From assembly GCA_900316165.1 (NCBI GenBank), contig ONBW01000001.1:24403-88402 (forward strand): DNA of 64,000 nucleotides. Reading direction: 5' to 3'. Shown in pieces: positions 35,880 through 44,199 of this stretch (positions are counted from its first letter, which is position 1; every line of letters begins with the position of its first letter). The notes below the pieces were generated by a model. That model was not told where the DNA came from. It did not search any database and saw only the letters and a program-made list of their open reading frames with translations. Source of the DNA: an uncultured Lachnospiraceae bacterium. GTDB taxonomy: Bacteria > Bacillota > Clostridia > Lachnospirales > Lachnospiraceae. Both the position numbers and the translations under genes were made by a program.

Positions 35880-35908
35880 TTACATAAATAAATAGTACTA
35901 TTGATAAT
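35880..35908 (+). promoter_or_regulatory. Promoter of htrA
   Basis: TTACAT (35880-35885), 17 bp, GATAAT (35903-35908). Confidence 0.5.
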
Positions 35909-35958
35909 GTCAAAAGGAAAGACAATAGTAAACAGGAAATGAAAGCGAGGTTACGCTT

Positions 35959-37500
35959 ATGAGTAATTATCAGTATTATGAATATCAGCCGGGCAATGAC
36001 GACGGCAGCCAGCAGAACAATGGTTACAATCCTTATACAAACCAGTATAACAATGGCGGCGGTTTTCAGGAGCCACCTAAGAAGAAAAAGGAAAGACGTC
36101 CTCATCCAAAGGCTAAGTTCGTTGGAAAAGTAGTCGCAGCAGCTTTGATTTTTGGAGCAGTTGCAGGTCCTGTTACCGCAGGTACCGGTCTTCTTACGAA
36201 CCATTTGACAGGACATGACGAGTCGACAGTTTCAGAGAACAGTAATTCGAACTCAAACGGACAGATCTCATCGACAACGACTTCTGCATCTGCTTCTTCA
36301 GATGATGTTTCAGCACTTGCCAGTGAAGCGCTTCCTTCAATAGTTCAGGTAACGAATATGTCACTTGAGCAGGTTCAGAGCTGGTTCGGTACTTCATCTA
36401 CAGTTCCTACAAAGAGCCTTGGAAGCGGAATTATTTTCAACCAGGATGACAAATATCTCTACATCGCTACAAACAACCATGTAGTTTCGAATTCAAACAG
36501 CCTCTCAGTTACCTTCAACGATAACAAGAGTGTTTCAGGTGAAGTGGTTGGAACCGATGAAGAGAGTGATCTCGCAGTTATAAAGGTTAAGCTTTCTTCT
36601 TTAAAGGACAGCACAAAGAAGGCTATAAAAGTTGCTACTCTTGGTTCATCTGATACTCTTAAGGTTGGTCAGCAGGCTATCGTTATCGGAAATGCTTTAG
36701 GCTATGGCCAGTCAGTTACTACAGGTGTTATCAGTGCTCTTAACAGAGAGGTTTCTATCCAGAACGAGGACAGCGGAAAGACCTATACTCAGGAGATGAT
36801 TCAGACATCCGCAGCTGTTAACTCTGGTAACTCAGGCGGTGCTCTCCTCAACTCAAAGGGTGAGGTAGTTGGTATCGTTTCAGCCAAGTATTCAAGCAGC
36901 GGTTCTTCTACAAATGCTTCTGTTGAGGGAATGGGATTTGCTATCCCTATCTCAAATGCAAAGACTATTCTTCAGCAGCTGATGAAGGACGGTAAGGTAA
37001 CCGACAGACCGGGTTCTTCAAATGGTTCAGGATCTTCTGCAGAATCTACAAATGACCAGGGCTTCCTTGGAATCCAGGGAGCTGATATCTCTTCAGATAT
37101 GGCAAGCTCATACAATATGCCTGAGGGCGTATATGTGACTAAGGTCGTATCTGGAAGCCCAGCCGAGAAGGCAGGCATCAAGAAAGGTGATGTAATCACC
37201 GCAGTTGACGGTACCTCAATCACCTCGATGCAATCGCTTTACAGTTACATCTCCAGTAAGAAGAGCGGAGATAAGGTAAAGGTTTCAGTTGCTACTGTTG
37301 AGAACGACTACAAGTCAACAGATATAAATGTAACTCTTACAAAGCGTCCATCAGATGACTCTTCAAGTGATTCCGGCAACAGCGATAACAATTCCGGAAA
37401 CAGTGGAGACAATAATCAGGACAACAGCCAGGATAACAGTGGCTCAGATGATTTCGGCGGTCTCTACGACTGGAGCCAGATATTTGGTGGCAACCAGTAA
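35959..37500 (+). CDS. htrA: HtrA/DegP-type serine protease with PDZ domain
   Basis: 513 residues: a Gln/Asn/Tyr-rich cytoplasmic start, a basic stretch (PKKKKERRPHPKAK), one membrane anchor (about 55-80), a Ser/Asn-rich linker, then a trypsin-like domain with His174 (NNHVV), Asp204 (ESDLAVIK) and Ser292 (NSGNSGGAL). One PDZ domain follows (about 360-455), and an Asn/Asp/Ser-rich tail ends it. It degrades misfolded exported proteins outside the membrane. Single-gene unit. Confidence 0.95.
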   Translation: MSNYQYYEYQPGNDDGSQQNNGYNPYTNQYNNGGGFQEPPKKKKERRPHPKAKFVGKVVAAALIFGAVAGPVTAGTGLLTNHLTGHDESTVSENSNSNSNGQISSTTTSASASSDDVSALASEALPSIVQVTNMSLEQVQSWFGTSSTVPTKSLGSGIIFNQDDKYLYIATNNHVVSNSNSLSVTFNDNKSVSGEVVGTDEESDLAVIKVKLSSLKDSTKKAIKVATLGSSDTLKVGQQAIVIGNALGYGQSVTTGVISALNREVSIQNEDSGKTYTQEMIQTSAAVNSGNSGGALLNSKGEVVGIVSAKYSSSGSSTNASVEGMGFAIPISNAKTILQQLMKDGKVTDRPGSSNGSGSSAESTNDQGFLGIQGADISSDMASSYNMPEGVYVTKVVSGSPAEKAGIKKGDVITAVDGTSITSMQSLYSYISSKKSGDKVKVSVATVENDYKSTDINVTLTKRPSDDSSSDSGNSDNNSGNSGDNNQDNSQDNSGSDDFGGLYDWSQIFGGNQ

Positions 37501-37534
37501 GTGTCTGCGATGGGCACCGCTCATCAAATAGTGC

Positions 37535-37563
37535 TTGTGCAAAAAGTAGATAAAATATATAAT
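37535..37563 (+). promoter_or_regulatory. Promoter of carbamate kinase gene
   Basis: TTGTGC (37535-37540), 17 bp, TATAAT (37558-37563). An imperfect hairpin (AAAGGGCGTAGCGG with CCGCTGCGCTCTTT, about 37564-37597) covers the leader just ahead of the AAAGGAG ribosome site. Confidence 0.65.
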
Positions 37564-37621
37564 AAAGGGCGTAGCGGTTGGTTCCGCTGCGCTCTTTATG
37601 TATGTACAGCAAAGGAGAACT

Positions 37622-38554
37622 ATGGATAAAAAAAGAATCGTAATAGCGTTAGGACACAATGCGCTTGGAACGACACTTCCAGAACAGAAGAAAGCAGCGG
37701 AGGGAAGCGCGAAGGCAGTTGCAGAGTTTATCGCTCAGGGCTACCAGGTAGTGGTCACACATTCGAATGGACCACAGGTCGGTATGATTCATACCGCTAT
37801 GAATGAATTTTCCCAGAAGTATCCAGAGTATACAGATACTCCTATGAGTGTCTGCTCAGCTATGAGCCAGGGCTACATCGGATACGATCTGCAGAGCGCG
37901 ATAAGAAGCGCTCTTATAAACAAGGGTATCTATAAGACTGTTGCCACAGTGCTTACACAGGTTACAGTAGACCCTTATGATGAGGCTTTCTACCGTCCGA
38001 CAAAAATCATCGGCAGAGTCTTAAACGAAGAGGAAGCTAAGGCACAGGAGAAGAAGGGTAATCATGTAACTCCTGTTGAGGGCGGCTACAGACGAATTGT
38101 CGCAGCTCCTAAGCCTCAGAGCATCGTAGAGATTGATGCTATTAACGCTCTTCTCGATGCTGACCAGGTAGTCATCGCATGCGGAGGCGGCGGAATCCCT
38201 GTTCTTTCACAGGATCACCTCTTAAAGGGCGCTTCAGCCGTTATCGAGAAGGATACGGCAGCAGGCGTTTTGGCTGACCAGGTCGATGCCGACATGCTTA
38301 TCATTCTTACAGGAACAAACAAGGTCTGCCTGAATTACGGCACGCCAGAGGAGAAGCCTGTTGACTTCTTATCTGTAGCTGATGCGAAGAAGCTCTTGGC
38401 TGAGGGCGCATTTGAGGCTGGTACCATGGCTCCGAAGATCGAGGCTGCTGTTTCATACATCGGAGACTCAGCTATCAGAAAGACTCTTATCGCAAGACTT
38501 GATCCTGAGAATCCGCTTATCGCCGGGAAAGACGGCACAATGATCGCAAAATAA
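37622..38554 (+). CDS. arcC: Carbamate kinase
   Basis: 310 residues, the standard length, with IVIALGHNALG, SNGPQVGM, IACGGGGIPVL and VIEKDTAAGVLADQVDADMLIILT. It makes ATP from carbamoyl phosphate. The ATG at 37622 follows AAAGGAG; an earlier in-frame ATG (37598) does not. arcA and arcB are absent nearby, so the carbamoyl phosphate could come from purine, allantoin or agmatine breakdown elsewhere. Confidence 0.95.
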   Translation: MDKKRIVIALGHNALGTTLPEQKKAAEGSAKAVAEFIAQGYQVVVTHSNGPQVGMIHTAMNEFSQKYPEYTDTPMSVCSAMSQGYIGYDLQSAIRSALINKGIYKTVATVLTQVTVDPYDEAFYRPTKIIGRVLNEEEAKAQEKKGNHVTPVEGGYRRIVAAPKPQSIVEIDAINALLDADQVVIACGGGGIPVLSQDHLLKGASAVIEKDTAAGVLADQVDADMLIILTGTNKVCLNYGTPEEKPVDFLSVADAKKLLAEGAFEAGTMAPKIEAAVSYIGDSAIRKTLIARLDPENPLIAGKDGTMIAK

Positions 38555-38561
38555 GGATTTA

Positions 38562-38612
38562 GGATATAGGGGATAGGATATAGTCAATTACCGATTCCTA
38601 ACCCCTATTCCC
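38562..38612. repeat. Imperfect inverted repeat between arcC and pyk
   Basis: GGATATAGGGGATAGG (38562-38577) is nearly complementary to CCTAACCCCTATTCCC (38597-38612), with a 19-base loop that repeats GATATAG. No clear T run follows. It may act as a 3' mRNA structure or belong to a dispersed repeat family. Confidence 0.5.
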
Positions 38613-38627
38613 TTAGAAAGGATAAAG

Positions 38628-40052
38628 ATGGATTACAGACGTAAGACAAAGATTATCTGCACTTTAGGACCTGCTTCAGAGTCTGAGGAGACTATGGCAT
38701 CCCTTATAAAGGCAGGTATGAATGTCGCCAGATTTAATTTTTCACATGGAAGTCATGAGGAGCATCTTGGGAGACTCAAGACTTTAAGGAAGCTCAGAAA
38801 AGAGCTCGGATTCCCGGTTGCCGCACTCCTCGATACCAAGGGGCCTGAGATCAGACTTAAACAGTTCAAGGACGGCGGTGTCGACCTCGAGGATGATCAG
38901 ACCTTCGTGCTGACTACCCGTGAGGTCGAGGGCGATAAGAACCAGGTTTCTATCACCTACAAGGATCTGCCGAAGGATGTGAGCCGTGGTACTCATATCC
39001 TGATTGATGACGGTCTTATTGAGATGCTTGTGACAAAGGTAACTGATACTGATATCACCTGTACCGTTATCAATGGCGGGCATGTCTCTGATAAGAAGGG
39101 AGTTAACGTCCCTAATGTCGAGCTTTCGATGCCATTTGTAAGCCCTAAGGATTATAAGGATATAGTTTTCGCGGTTCAGGAGGACTTCGATTTCATCGCT
39201 GCCTCCTTTACGAGGACTGCTCAGGATATCGAGGATATCAGAAAAATCCTGAAGGATCACGGCGGCGATAAGATTCAGATCATTGCAAAAATAGAAAATA
39301 ACCAGGGCGTCAAGAATATCGATTCCATTATCGAGGCTGCTGATGGTATCATGGTTGCCCGTGGTGATATGGGTGTCGAGATTCCTATCGAGGAGGTCCC
39401 TGTCATCCAGAAGATGATCATTAAAAAAGTATACGAGGCCGGTAAGTTCGTTGTTACCGCAACTCAGATGCTCGATTCGATGATCACTCATCCGAGACCG
39501 ACCAGAGCTGAGGCTACTGATGTAGCTAACGCTGTCTACGACGGTACCTCTGCTATCATGCTTTCCGGCGAGACTGCTGCCGGTAAGTACCCGGTTGAGG
39601 CTGTCAAGACTATGGATAAGATCGCGAGAAGGACTGAGCAGGATATCAACTACGTGAACCGTATGAAAAAGACTGACCGTCCGGCTGAGCCTTCGATTAC
39701 TGATGGTATCACGCATTCGGCCTGCATGCTTGCCGGTGATCTGAATGCCGAGGCTATCGTTACTGTTACGAAGTCTGGCCGTACCGCCCATGCTGTTTCA
39801 AAGTTCCGCCCGGCTTCACCTATCATCGCTGGCTGCATCGACGAGAAAGTCTGCCGCCAGATGAATCTCTGCTGGGGCACGACTCCTATCATGATCTCTG
39901 AGGAGAAGGATGCTGAGGAGCTCTTCGCGCACACCCTCGCCCGCTGCGAGGAGGAGAAGCTCCTTACCGAGGGCGATACTGTAGTCCTCATCGCAGGAGT
40001 GCCGCTTGGTATCTCTGGAACTACGAATTTAATTAAAGCTCAGATGGTATGA
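38628..40052 (+). CDS. pyk: Pyruvate kinase
   Basis: 474 residues with RKTKIICTLGPASESEETM, NFSHGSHEEH, LDTKGPEIR, the K-containing QIIAKIENNQG, MVARGDMGVEIP and TATQMLDSM motifs and an allosteric C-terminal domain. It lacks the extra ~110-residue phosphohistidine-like C-terminal domain found in many Bacillus enzymes. Last step of glycolysis. Confidence 0.97.
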   Translation: MDYRRKTKIICTLGPASESEETMASLIKAGMNVARFNFSHGSHEEHLGRLKTLRKLRKELGFPVAALLDTKGPEIRLKQFKDGGVDLEDDQTFVLTTREVEGDKNQVSITYKDLPKDVSRGTHILIDDGLIEMLVTKVTDTDITCTVINGGHVSDKKGVNVPNVELSMPFVSPKDYKDIVFAVQEDFDFIAASFTRTAQDIEDIRKILKDHGGDKIQIIAKIENNQGVKNIDSIIEAADGIMVARGDMGVEIPIEEVPVIQKMIIKKVYEAGKFVVTATQMLDSMITHPRPTRAEATDVANAVYDGTSAIMLSGETAAGKYPVEAVKTMDKIARRTEQDINYVNRMKKTDRPAEPSITDGITHSACMLAGDLNAEAIVTVTKSGRTAHAVSKFRPASPIIAGCIDEKVCRQMNLCWGTTPIMISEEKDAEELFAHTLARCEEEKLLTEGDTVVLIAGVPLGISGTTNLIKAQMV

Positions 40053-40057
40053 CCGAA

Positions 40058-40190
40058 AGCATGTAGGTGAGAACAAGTCGAAGACGAAGTTCGAGCCACA
40101 TGCGAGGCCGTTCTCTGAGATTAGTGAACGCAAGCCGTAGGCGCCGCGTGAACTTAACGAAGAGAACTTCCTTGTTCAGCTTACTTGTAA
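40058..40190 (+). other. Structured 3' region after pyk, candidate RNA element
   Basis: About 130 bases between the pyk stop and its terminator contain nested inverted repeats: GAACAAG (about 40072) with CTTGTTC (about 40170), and GTTCTC (about 40110) with GAGAAC (about 40163), plus a short CGAAGTTCG hairpin. Frame reading gives no protein. It could be a processed 3' UTR RNA or a dispersed repeat. Confidence 0.35.
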
Positions 40191-40192
40191 CC

Positions 40193-40225
40193 AAAAAGGT
40201 GGCTGCTTTCGCAGCCACCTTTTTT
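40193..40225. terminator. Bidirectional terminator between pyk and the DtxR-type regulator
   Basis: AAAAAGGTGGCTGC, loop TTTC (40207-40210), GCAGCCACCTTTTTT: a perfect 9-bp stem flanked by A and T runs. The stop codon of the regulator lies in the T run. Confidence 0.92.
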
Positions 40226-40592
40226 ACTGTTCATTTCCAAACGCTTTTTTCATCGCCTCAAAGGTCTCGGCGGAGACGTAATGCTCGACGCGGCAGGCGT
40301 CCTTTACAGCAATGTCCTCCGGGACACCTATTTTTACAAAAAGCTTGGAGAGGAACTGGTGCCTCTCGTACATCTTTTGGGCGATTTCCATACCTGAGTC
40401 TGTCAGGGTGATGTGGTTGTGCTCGTCAATATTTACATATCCGTTTTCCTTCAGCTGTTTCATAAAAACTGATACAGTAGCTCTGGCGTAGCCAAAGTAA
40501 TTACAGATGTCGGTCGCACGGACGAATTCCTTCTGCTGAGACAGTATCAGTATAGACTCGAGGTAATCCTCGGCAGATTCCTGCATTTTCAT
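40224..40592 (-). CDS. DtxR/MntR-type metal-dependent transcriptional regulator
   Basis: 122 residues: winged helix (ESAEDYLESILIL, FVRATDICNYFGYARATVSVFMKQL) and a dimerisation/metal domain with ERHQFL and CRVEHYVS, which supply metal ligands (Cys and His residues). It lacks the C-terminal SH3-like domain, as MntR does. It is divergent from feoA-feoB and probably represses them when Fe(II) or Mn(II) is ample. Confidence 0.9.
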   Translation of the reverse strand: MKMQESAEDYLESILILSQQKEFVRATDICNYFGYARATVSVFMKQLKENGYVNIDEHNHITLTDSGMEIAQKMYERHQFLSKLFVKIGVPEDIAVKDACRVEHYVSAETFEAMKKAFGNEQ

Positions 40593-40636
40593 GTAACTTC
40601 CTCCTTTTAAGAAAGCAGTTCTGTATAATTCTTTTT

Positions 40637-40665
40637 ATTTTATAATGAAAGCGGTATAAAGTCAA
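40637..40665 (-). promoter_or_regulatory. Promoter of the DtxR-type regulator
   Basis: On the minus strand TTGACT (40660-40665), 17 bp, TAAAAT (40637-40642), with AGGAGGAAG before the start codon. Confidence 0.6.
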
Positions 40666-40789
40666 ATCTACAATTTTTCATCTGCTCCAAATGTCAAATC
40701 AGCTTTTATTTTTTTTTCAAGAAAGCAAATCTATCTGAAGTCAGATCGTATATTTTTTCAAAAAAGTGTTAAGTATCCCTAATTTTTTC

Positions 40790-40818
40790 TTGACAGAAAT
40801 GTTAGTGGGTGCTAATAT
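40790..40818 (+). promoter_or_regulatory. feo operon promoter
   Basis: TTGACA (40790-40795), 17 bp, TAATAT (40813-40818). The stretch from here back to the divergent promoter (40666-40789) is AT-rich without a gene. Confidence 0.7.
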
Positions 40819-40845
40819 AATATCTGCAAGTTTAGACTAACTAAC
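40802..40845 (+). promoter_or_regulatory. Two candidate DtxR-type operators at the feo promoter
   Basis: TTAGTGGGTGCTAA (40802-40815) overlaps the -10, and TTTAGACTAACTAAC (40831-40845), whose core TTAGACTAA is palindromic, covers the early transcript. DtxR/MntR-family sites have TTAG...CTAA arms. The divergent regulator is the obvious candidate to bind. Confidence 0.55.
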
Positions 40846-40935
40846 AAAGCGCAGATGCCACAGATTATGAGGGCTGAAATTGTCCGTATGGATTGGGCCC
40901 GCACGGCATTTGCGCATCGGAAGGGATGGATTTTT

Positions 40936-41175
40936 ATGTTGCCATTATCATTCGCAAAAAACGGCGAGACCGTAATGGTCGCAAAGATCGGCGGTTCAGA
41001 TGAAGTGAAGAAGCACCTCGAGGACTTAGGCTTCGTAGTAGGCGCGAGAGTTTCTATCATCAGCCAGTCCGGAAATGGGAATGTGATAGTAAACCTTAAG
41101 GAATCCAGGCTTGCAATCACTGACCAGATGGCTGCAAAGGTTTCTGTAGTGCCGTCTGAGCCAGATATTAAGTAA
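40936..41175 (+). CDS. feoA: FeoA family protein (first copy)
   Basis: 79 residues forming the SH3-like FeoA fold: MVAKIGGSDEVKKHLEDLGFVVGARVSIISQSGNGNVIV and RLAITDQMAAKVSV. FeoA assists the Fe(II) transporter FeoB in the cytosol. I begin at the ATG 40936 because GGGATGG lies upstream and the family start fits; the frame continues upstream to 40855 but that part has no family likeness. Confidence 0.85.
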   Translation: MLPLSFAKNGETVMVAKIGGSDEVKKHLEDLGFVVGARVSIISQSGNGNVIVNLKESRLAITDQMAAKVSVVPSEPDIK

Positions 41176-41197
41176 AGACTGATCGGTGGCTTTATAT

Positions 41198-41223
41198 GCC
41201 ATCTGAACCAGATATCAAGTAGA
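41198..41223 (+). repeat. Duplicated 3' tail of feoA
   Basis: The 26 bases at 41198-41223 repeat 41151-41176 with four transitions and still spell PSEPDIK-stop. Three differences are synonymous in that frame and the fourth lies after the stop. It seems to be the tail of a lost feoA copy, lying just before the ribosome site of the next feoA. Confidence 0.7.
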
Positions 41224-41239
41224 TAGGAGGATTTTTTCT

Positions 41240-41461
41240 ATGAAGACGCTCCGCGATGTAAAAGTTGGCGAGACCGCAAAGGTGAAGGCCATTCATGGTG
41301 CTGGTGCACTTAAACGCCGTATCATGGATATGGGTATCACCAAGGGAACGGAGATCTACGTAAGAAAGGTTGCCCCACTCGGAGATCCGGTTGAGGTTAC
41401 AGTACGTGGATTTGAGCTCTCTCTTCGTAAGGATGACGCAGACATTCTTGAGATGGAGTAA
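41240..41461 (+). CDS. feoA: FeoA family protein (second copy)
   Basis: 73 residues: TLRDVKVGETAKVKAIHGAGALKRRIMDMGITKGTEIYVRKVAPLGDPVEV and LSLRKDDADILEM, a standard FeoA. AGGAGG precedes it. Two different FeoA proteins before FeoB are usual in Clostridia. Confidence 0.93.
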   Translation: MKTLRDVKVGETAKVKAIHGAGALKRRIMDMGITKGTEIYVRKVAPLGDPVEVTVRGFELSLRKDDADILEME

Positions 41462-41492
41462 CATTAATTACTATTTTCGCTAGGAGGAAACA

Positions 41493-43715
41493 ATGGAGAT
41501 TAAGATTGCTCTTGCCGGTAACCCTAACTGCGGCAAGACCACACTTTTCAACGCTCTTACAGGCGCAAACCAGTATGTAGGTAACTGGCCTGGTGTTACA
41601 GTTGAGAAAAAGGAAGGCCGCTATAAGGATAATCACGATGTGATCATCCAGGATCTGCCTGGTATCTATTCACTCAGCCCGTATACCCTTGAGGAGGTCG
41701 TATCCAGAAATTACCTCGTTAAGGATCAGCCGGATGCTATTCTTAATATCATCGACGGAACAAACATCGAAAGAAACCTTTATCTGACTACACAGCTTGT
41801 CGAAGTTGGTATCCCTGTAGTTATGGCTATCAACATGATGGATGTCGTTCGTAAGAACGGAGATCAGATCGATATCAATAAACTTGGAGAGGCTCTTGGC
41901 TGTCAGGTAGTCGAGATTTCAGCTCTTAAGGGTGATAACATCGACGAGCCTGTAAAACTTGCAATAAAGGCTGCAATGGCCAAAAAGACTGTTGAGCTTC
42001 CACACGTATTCAAGGGTTCAGTAGAGCATGCCATCGCACACATCGAGGAGTCAATCCAGGATGTAGTTCCAAAGAATCAGGAGAGATGGTACGCTATAAA
42101 GACCTTCGAGAGAGATAAAAAGGCTCTTGAGGGAATCAACCTTTCAAAGAGTGCTGCAGATGAGATCGAGCAGCATATCAAGGATTGTGAGAAGGAGATG
42201 GACGACGATTCAGAGTCTATCATCACAAACCAGAGATATGAATACATCACTGAGCTCATCAGTAAGTGCGTAAAGAAGGGCCGCGCAAAGGGAGAGCTTT
42301 CAGTTTCAGATAAGATCGATAGAGTTGTAACCAACAGATGGCTCGCGCTTCCTATTTTCGTAGCAATCATGTTCGTTGTTTATTACGTAGGTGTAACCCT
42401 TGCCGGTGGTCCTCTTACAGACTGGACCAACGACACGCTTTTCGGACAGTGGATTGAGGAGGACTTCTTCAGAGGATTCCTGTTCAAGCATATCCATGTA
42501 TCTGCATGGGTAGATTCACTTGTAGTTGATGGTATCGTAAATGGTATCGCTACACCTCTTGGATTCGTTCCGCAGATGGCCATCATCTTCCTGTTCCTCG
42601 GTTTCCTTGAGGACTGCGGATACATGGCCCGTGTCGCGTTTATCATGGACCGTATCTTCAGGAAGTTCGGTCTTTCAGGCAAGTCATTCATTCCGTTCCT
42701 GATCTCATCAGGATGCGGGGTTCCGGGAATCATGTCCACCCGTACGATTGAGAGTGAGAAGGACCGTCGTATGACAATGATGACTACGACAATGATCCCG
42801 TGCGGAGCCAAGCTCCCTGTTATCGCTGCTATCGCAGGATATGTAATGGGTTCAGATGTATGGTGGTTCGCTCCTGTCTGTTATTTCGCAGGAATCGGAC
42901 TTGTCATCATCTACTGCATCATCCTGAAGAAGACAAAAGCATTTGCCGGTGAGCCTGTTCCTTTCGTAATGGAGCTTCCAGCATATCATATTCCTACAAT
43001 AAAGGGCCTTCTGCTTCATATGTGGGAGCGTCTCTGGGCATTTATCAAGAAAGCCGGAACAATCCTCTTCCTCTGCTGTGCAGTTATGTGGTTCCTGACT
43101 TCGTTCGGTGTTGAGGGAGGCGCTTTCGGTCTTGTAGACGATACCGCAAATTCAATGCTTGCTGCTATCGGTGGTTTCATCGCTCCAATCTTTGCTCCAC
43201 TTGGATTTGGTCACTGGCAGCCAGTCGGTGCTACTCTTTCAGGCTTCGTCGCAAAGGAGCAGCTAGTAGGTACACTTTCAATCGTATCAAAGCTCGGTGT
43301 AGATGTAACTGATGCCGTTCAGGAGAGCGGATATCACTTCAACGCTCTTCGTTCAGCTTTCACAGAGTTCTTCGGAAGCGGAAGCGCACACGCAGGCGCA
43401 TCAATGGGAGCCGTTGCCTTCCTTGTATTCAATATCTTCGACAGCCCTTGCCTTGCAGCTATTTCTTCAATGGCAAAGGAGATCGGCGACAGAAAGAAGT
43501 TCTGGCAGGCAATCGCATTCCAGAACATCTCAGCCTGGTGTGTAACACTTATGGTTTACCAGATCATCGGCCTCTTCAACGGAGTTCCGTTCTCAGGCTG
43601 GACCATTGTAGCCTTCGTTGTTCTTGCTGCTTATATCTACCTTCTGTTCAGACCGGATCCGAACAAGAAGTATGTCGCAATCGACCGTGGCGAGGCTGTG
43701 AAGTCACAGTCATAA
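41493..43715 (+). CDS. feoB: Ferrous iron transporter FeoB
   Basis: 740 residues: N-terminal G domain (GNPNCGKTTLFN, GNWPGVTVEKKEG, DLPGIYSLSP, NMMD) of about 165 residues, a helical GDI-like domain, then about eight transmembrane helices with two gate motifs (SSGCGVPGIMSTRTI; NIFDSPCLAAISSM). It imports Fe(II). AGGAGG is 7 bases before the ATG. Confidence 0.97.
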   Translation: MEIKIALAGNPNCGKTTLFNALTGANQYVGNWPGVTVEKKEGRYKDNHDVIIQDLPGIYSLSPYTLEEVVSRNYLVKDQPDAILNIIDGTNIERNLYLTTQLVEVGIPVVMAINMMDVVRKNGDQIDINKLGEALGCQVVEISALKGDNIDEPVKLAIKAAMAKKTVELPHVFKGSVEHAIAHIEESIQDVVPKNQERWYAIKTFERDKKALEGINLSKSAADEIEQHIKDCEKEMDDDSESIITNQRYEYITELISKCVKKGRAKGELSVSDKIDRVVTNRWLALPIFVAIMFVVYYVGVTLAGGPLTDWTNDTLFGQWIEEDFFRGFLFKHIHVSAWVDSLVVDGIVNGIATPLGFVPQMAIIFLFLGFLEDCGYMARVAFIMDRIFRKFGLSGKSFIPFLISSGCGVPGIMSTRTIESEKDRRMTMMTTTMIPCGAKLPVIAAIAGYVMGSDVWWFAPVCYFAGIGLVIIYCIILKKTKAFAGEPVPFVMELPAYHIPTIKGLLLHMWERLWAFIKKAGTILFLCCAVMWFLTSFGVEGGAFGLVDDTANSMLAAIGGFIAPIFAPLGFGHWQPVGATLSGFVAKEQLVGTLSIVSKLGVDVTDAVQESGYHFNALRSAFTEFFGSGSAHAGASMGAVAFLVFNIFDSPCLAAISSMAKEIGDRKKFWQAIAFQNISAWCVTLMVYQIIGLFNGVPFSGWTIVAFVVLAAYIYLLFRPDPNKKYVAIDRGEAVKSQS

Positions 43716-43824
43716 CAGGCTGAGTTATTTAGCTGATTTAAGGGCAGGAAGATTTTTCTTCCTGCTCTTTTTGAAAAAATAAACGCTGTTAGACATAACT
43801 AATAAATTGTATAGAAATAAGCAC

Positions 43825-43852
43825 TTGCTTTTTTACCTGAAGGGTGTATAGT
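43825..43852 (+). promoter_or_regulatory. Promoter of the Cys-rich protein / HMA unit
   Basis: TTGCTT (43825-43830), 16 bp, TATAGT (43847-43852), just upstream of the palindrome described next. Confidence 0.5.
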
Positions 43853-43867
43853 AGTAGATAAATTGAG

Positions 43868-43884
43868 ATACCCCCAAGGGGTAT
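43868..43884 (+). promoter_or_regulatory. CsoR/FrmR-type operator palindrome
   Basis: ATACCCC (43868-43874), CAA, GGGGTAT (43878-43884): perfect 7-bp arms. C/G tracts flanked by ATA/TAT are typical of operators of the CsoR family of copper, nickel or sulfur sensors. It lies between the promoter and the AGGAGG site, so a bound repressor would block transcription. Confidence 0.65.
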
Positions 43885-43902
43885 ACAATCAGGAGGCTGA
43901 CA

Positions 43903-44163
43903 TTGAGACAGATAGAAAGGATGGTGGCAGTAATGGCTGATGCGATAGTTATTCTTGTACTGGCAGTTCTTCTGGTACTTGCTGCCTTATCAATCATTCG
44001 GGACAGGAAGAGCGGAAAGCCGACCTGCGGTTATGTGTGCGGTGACGAGGTCTGCAGAGGCAGATGCGGACATGTGAGCACTGAGCACATGAGCCGCGCT
44101 ACCCGCAAGGATGTAAGGGATGCGGTAAAGAACTTGAAGAAAATGCAGAAGAAACAGAGCTGA
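43903..44163 (+). CDS. FeoB-associated Cys-rich membrane protein
   Basis: 86 residues: one transmembrane segment (IVILVLAVLLVLAALSII), then a loop CGYVCGDEVCRGRCGH with four cysteines, and a basic helical tail. The family occurs next to feoB in Clostridia, of unknown role. The TTG at 43903 is six bases after AGGAGG and is my preferred start; ATGs at 43921 or 43933 are alternatives without as good a site. Its operator suggests control by copper or a similar metal instead of iron. Confidence 0.75.
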   Translation: MRQIERMVAVMADAIVILVLAVLLVLAALSIIRDRKSGKPTCGYVCGDEVCRGRCGHVSTEHMSRATRKDVRDAVKNLKKMQKKQS

Positions 44164-44199
44164 CAAGGATTTTCGTTTATTTTTCAAGGAAGGAATAAG

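Noticed and set aside
38784-39791. A 335-codon open frame on the minus strand
   Set aside because: It lies entirely antisense to pyruvate kinase, has no family likeness and no ribosome-binding site; it results from codon bias of pyk.
43863-43889. TTGAGA-15 bp-TACAAT as a MerR-type promoter
   Set aside because: Its transcription start would fall on the AGGAGG ribosome site; the upstream TTGCTT-TATAGT pair with a CsoR-like operator explains the region better.
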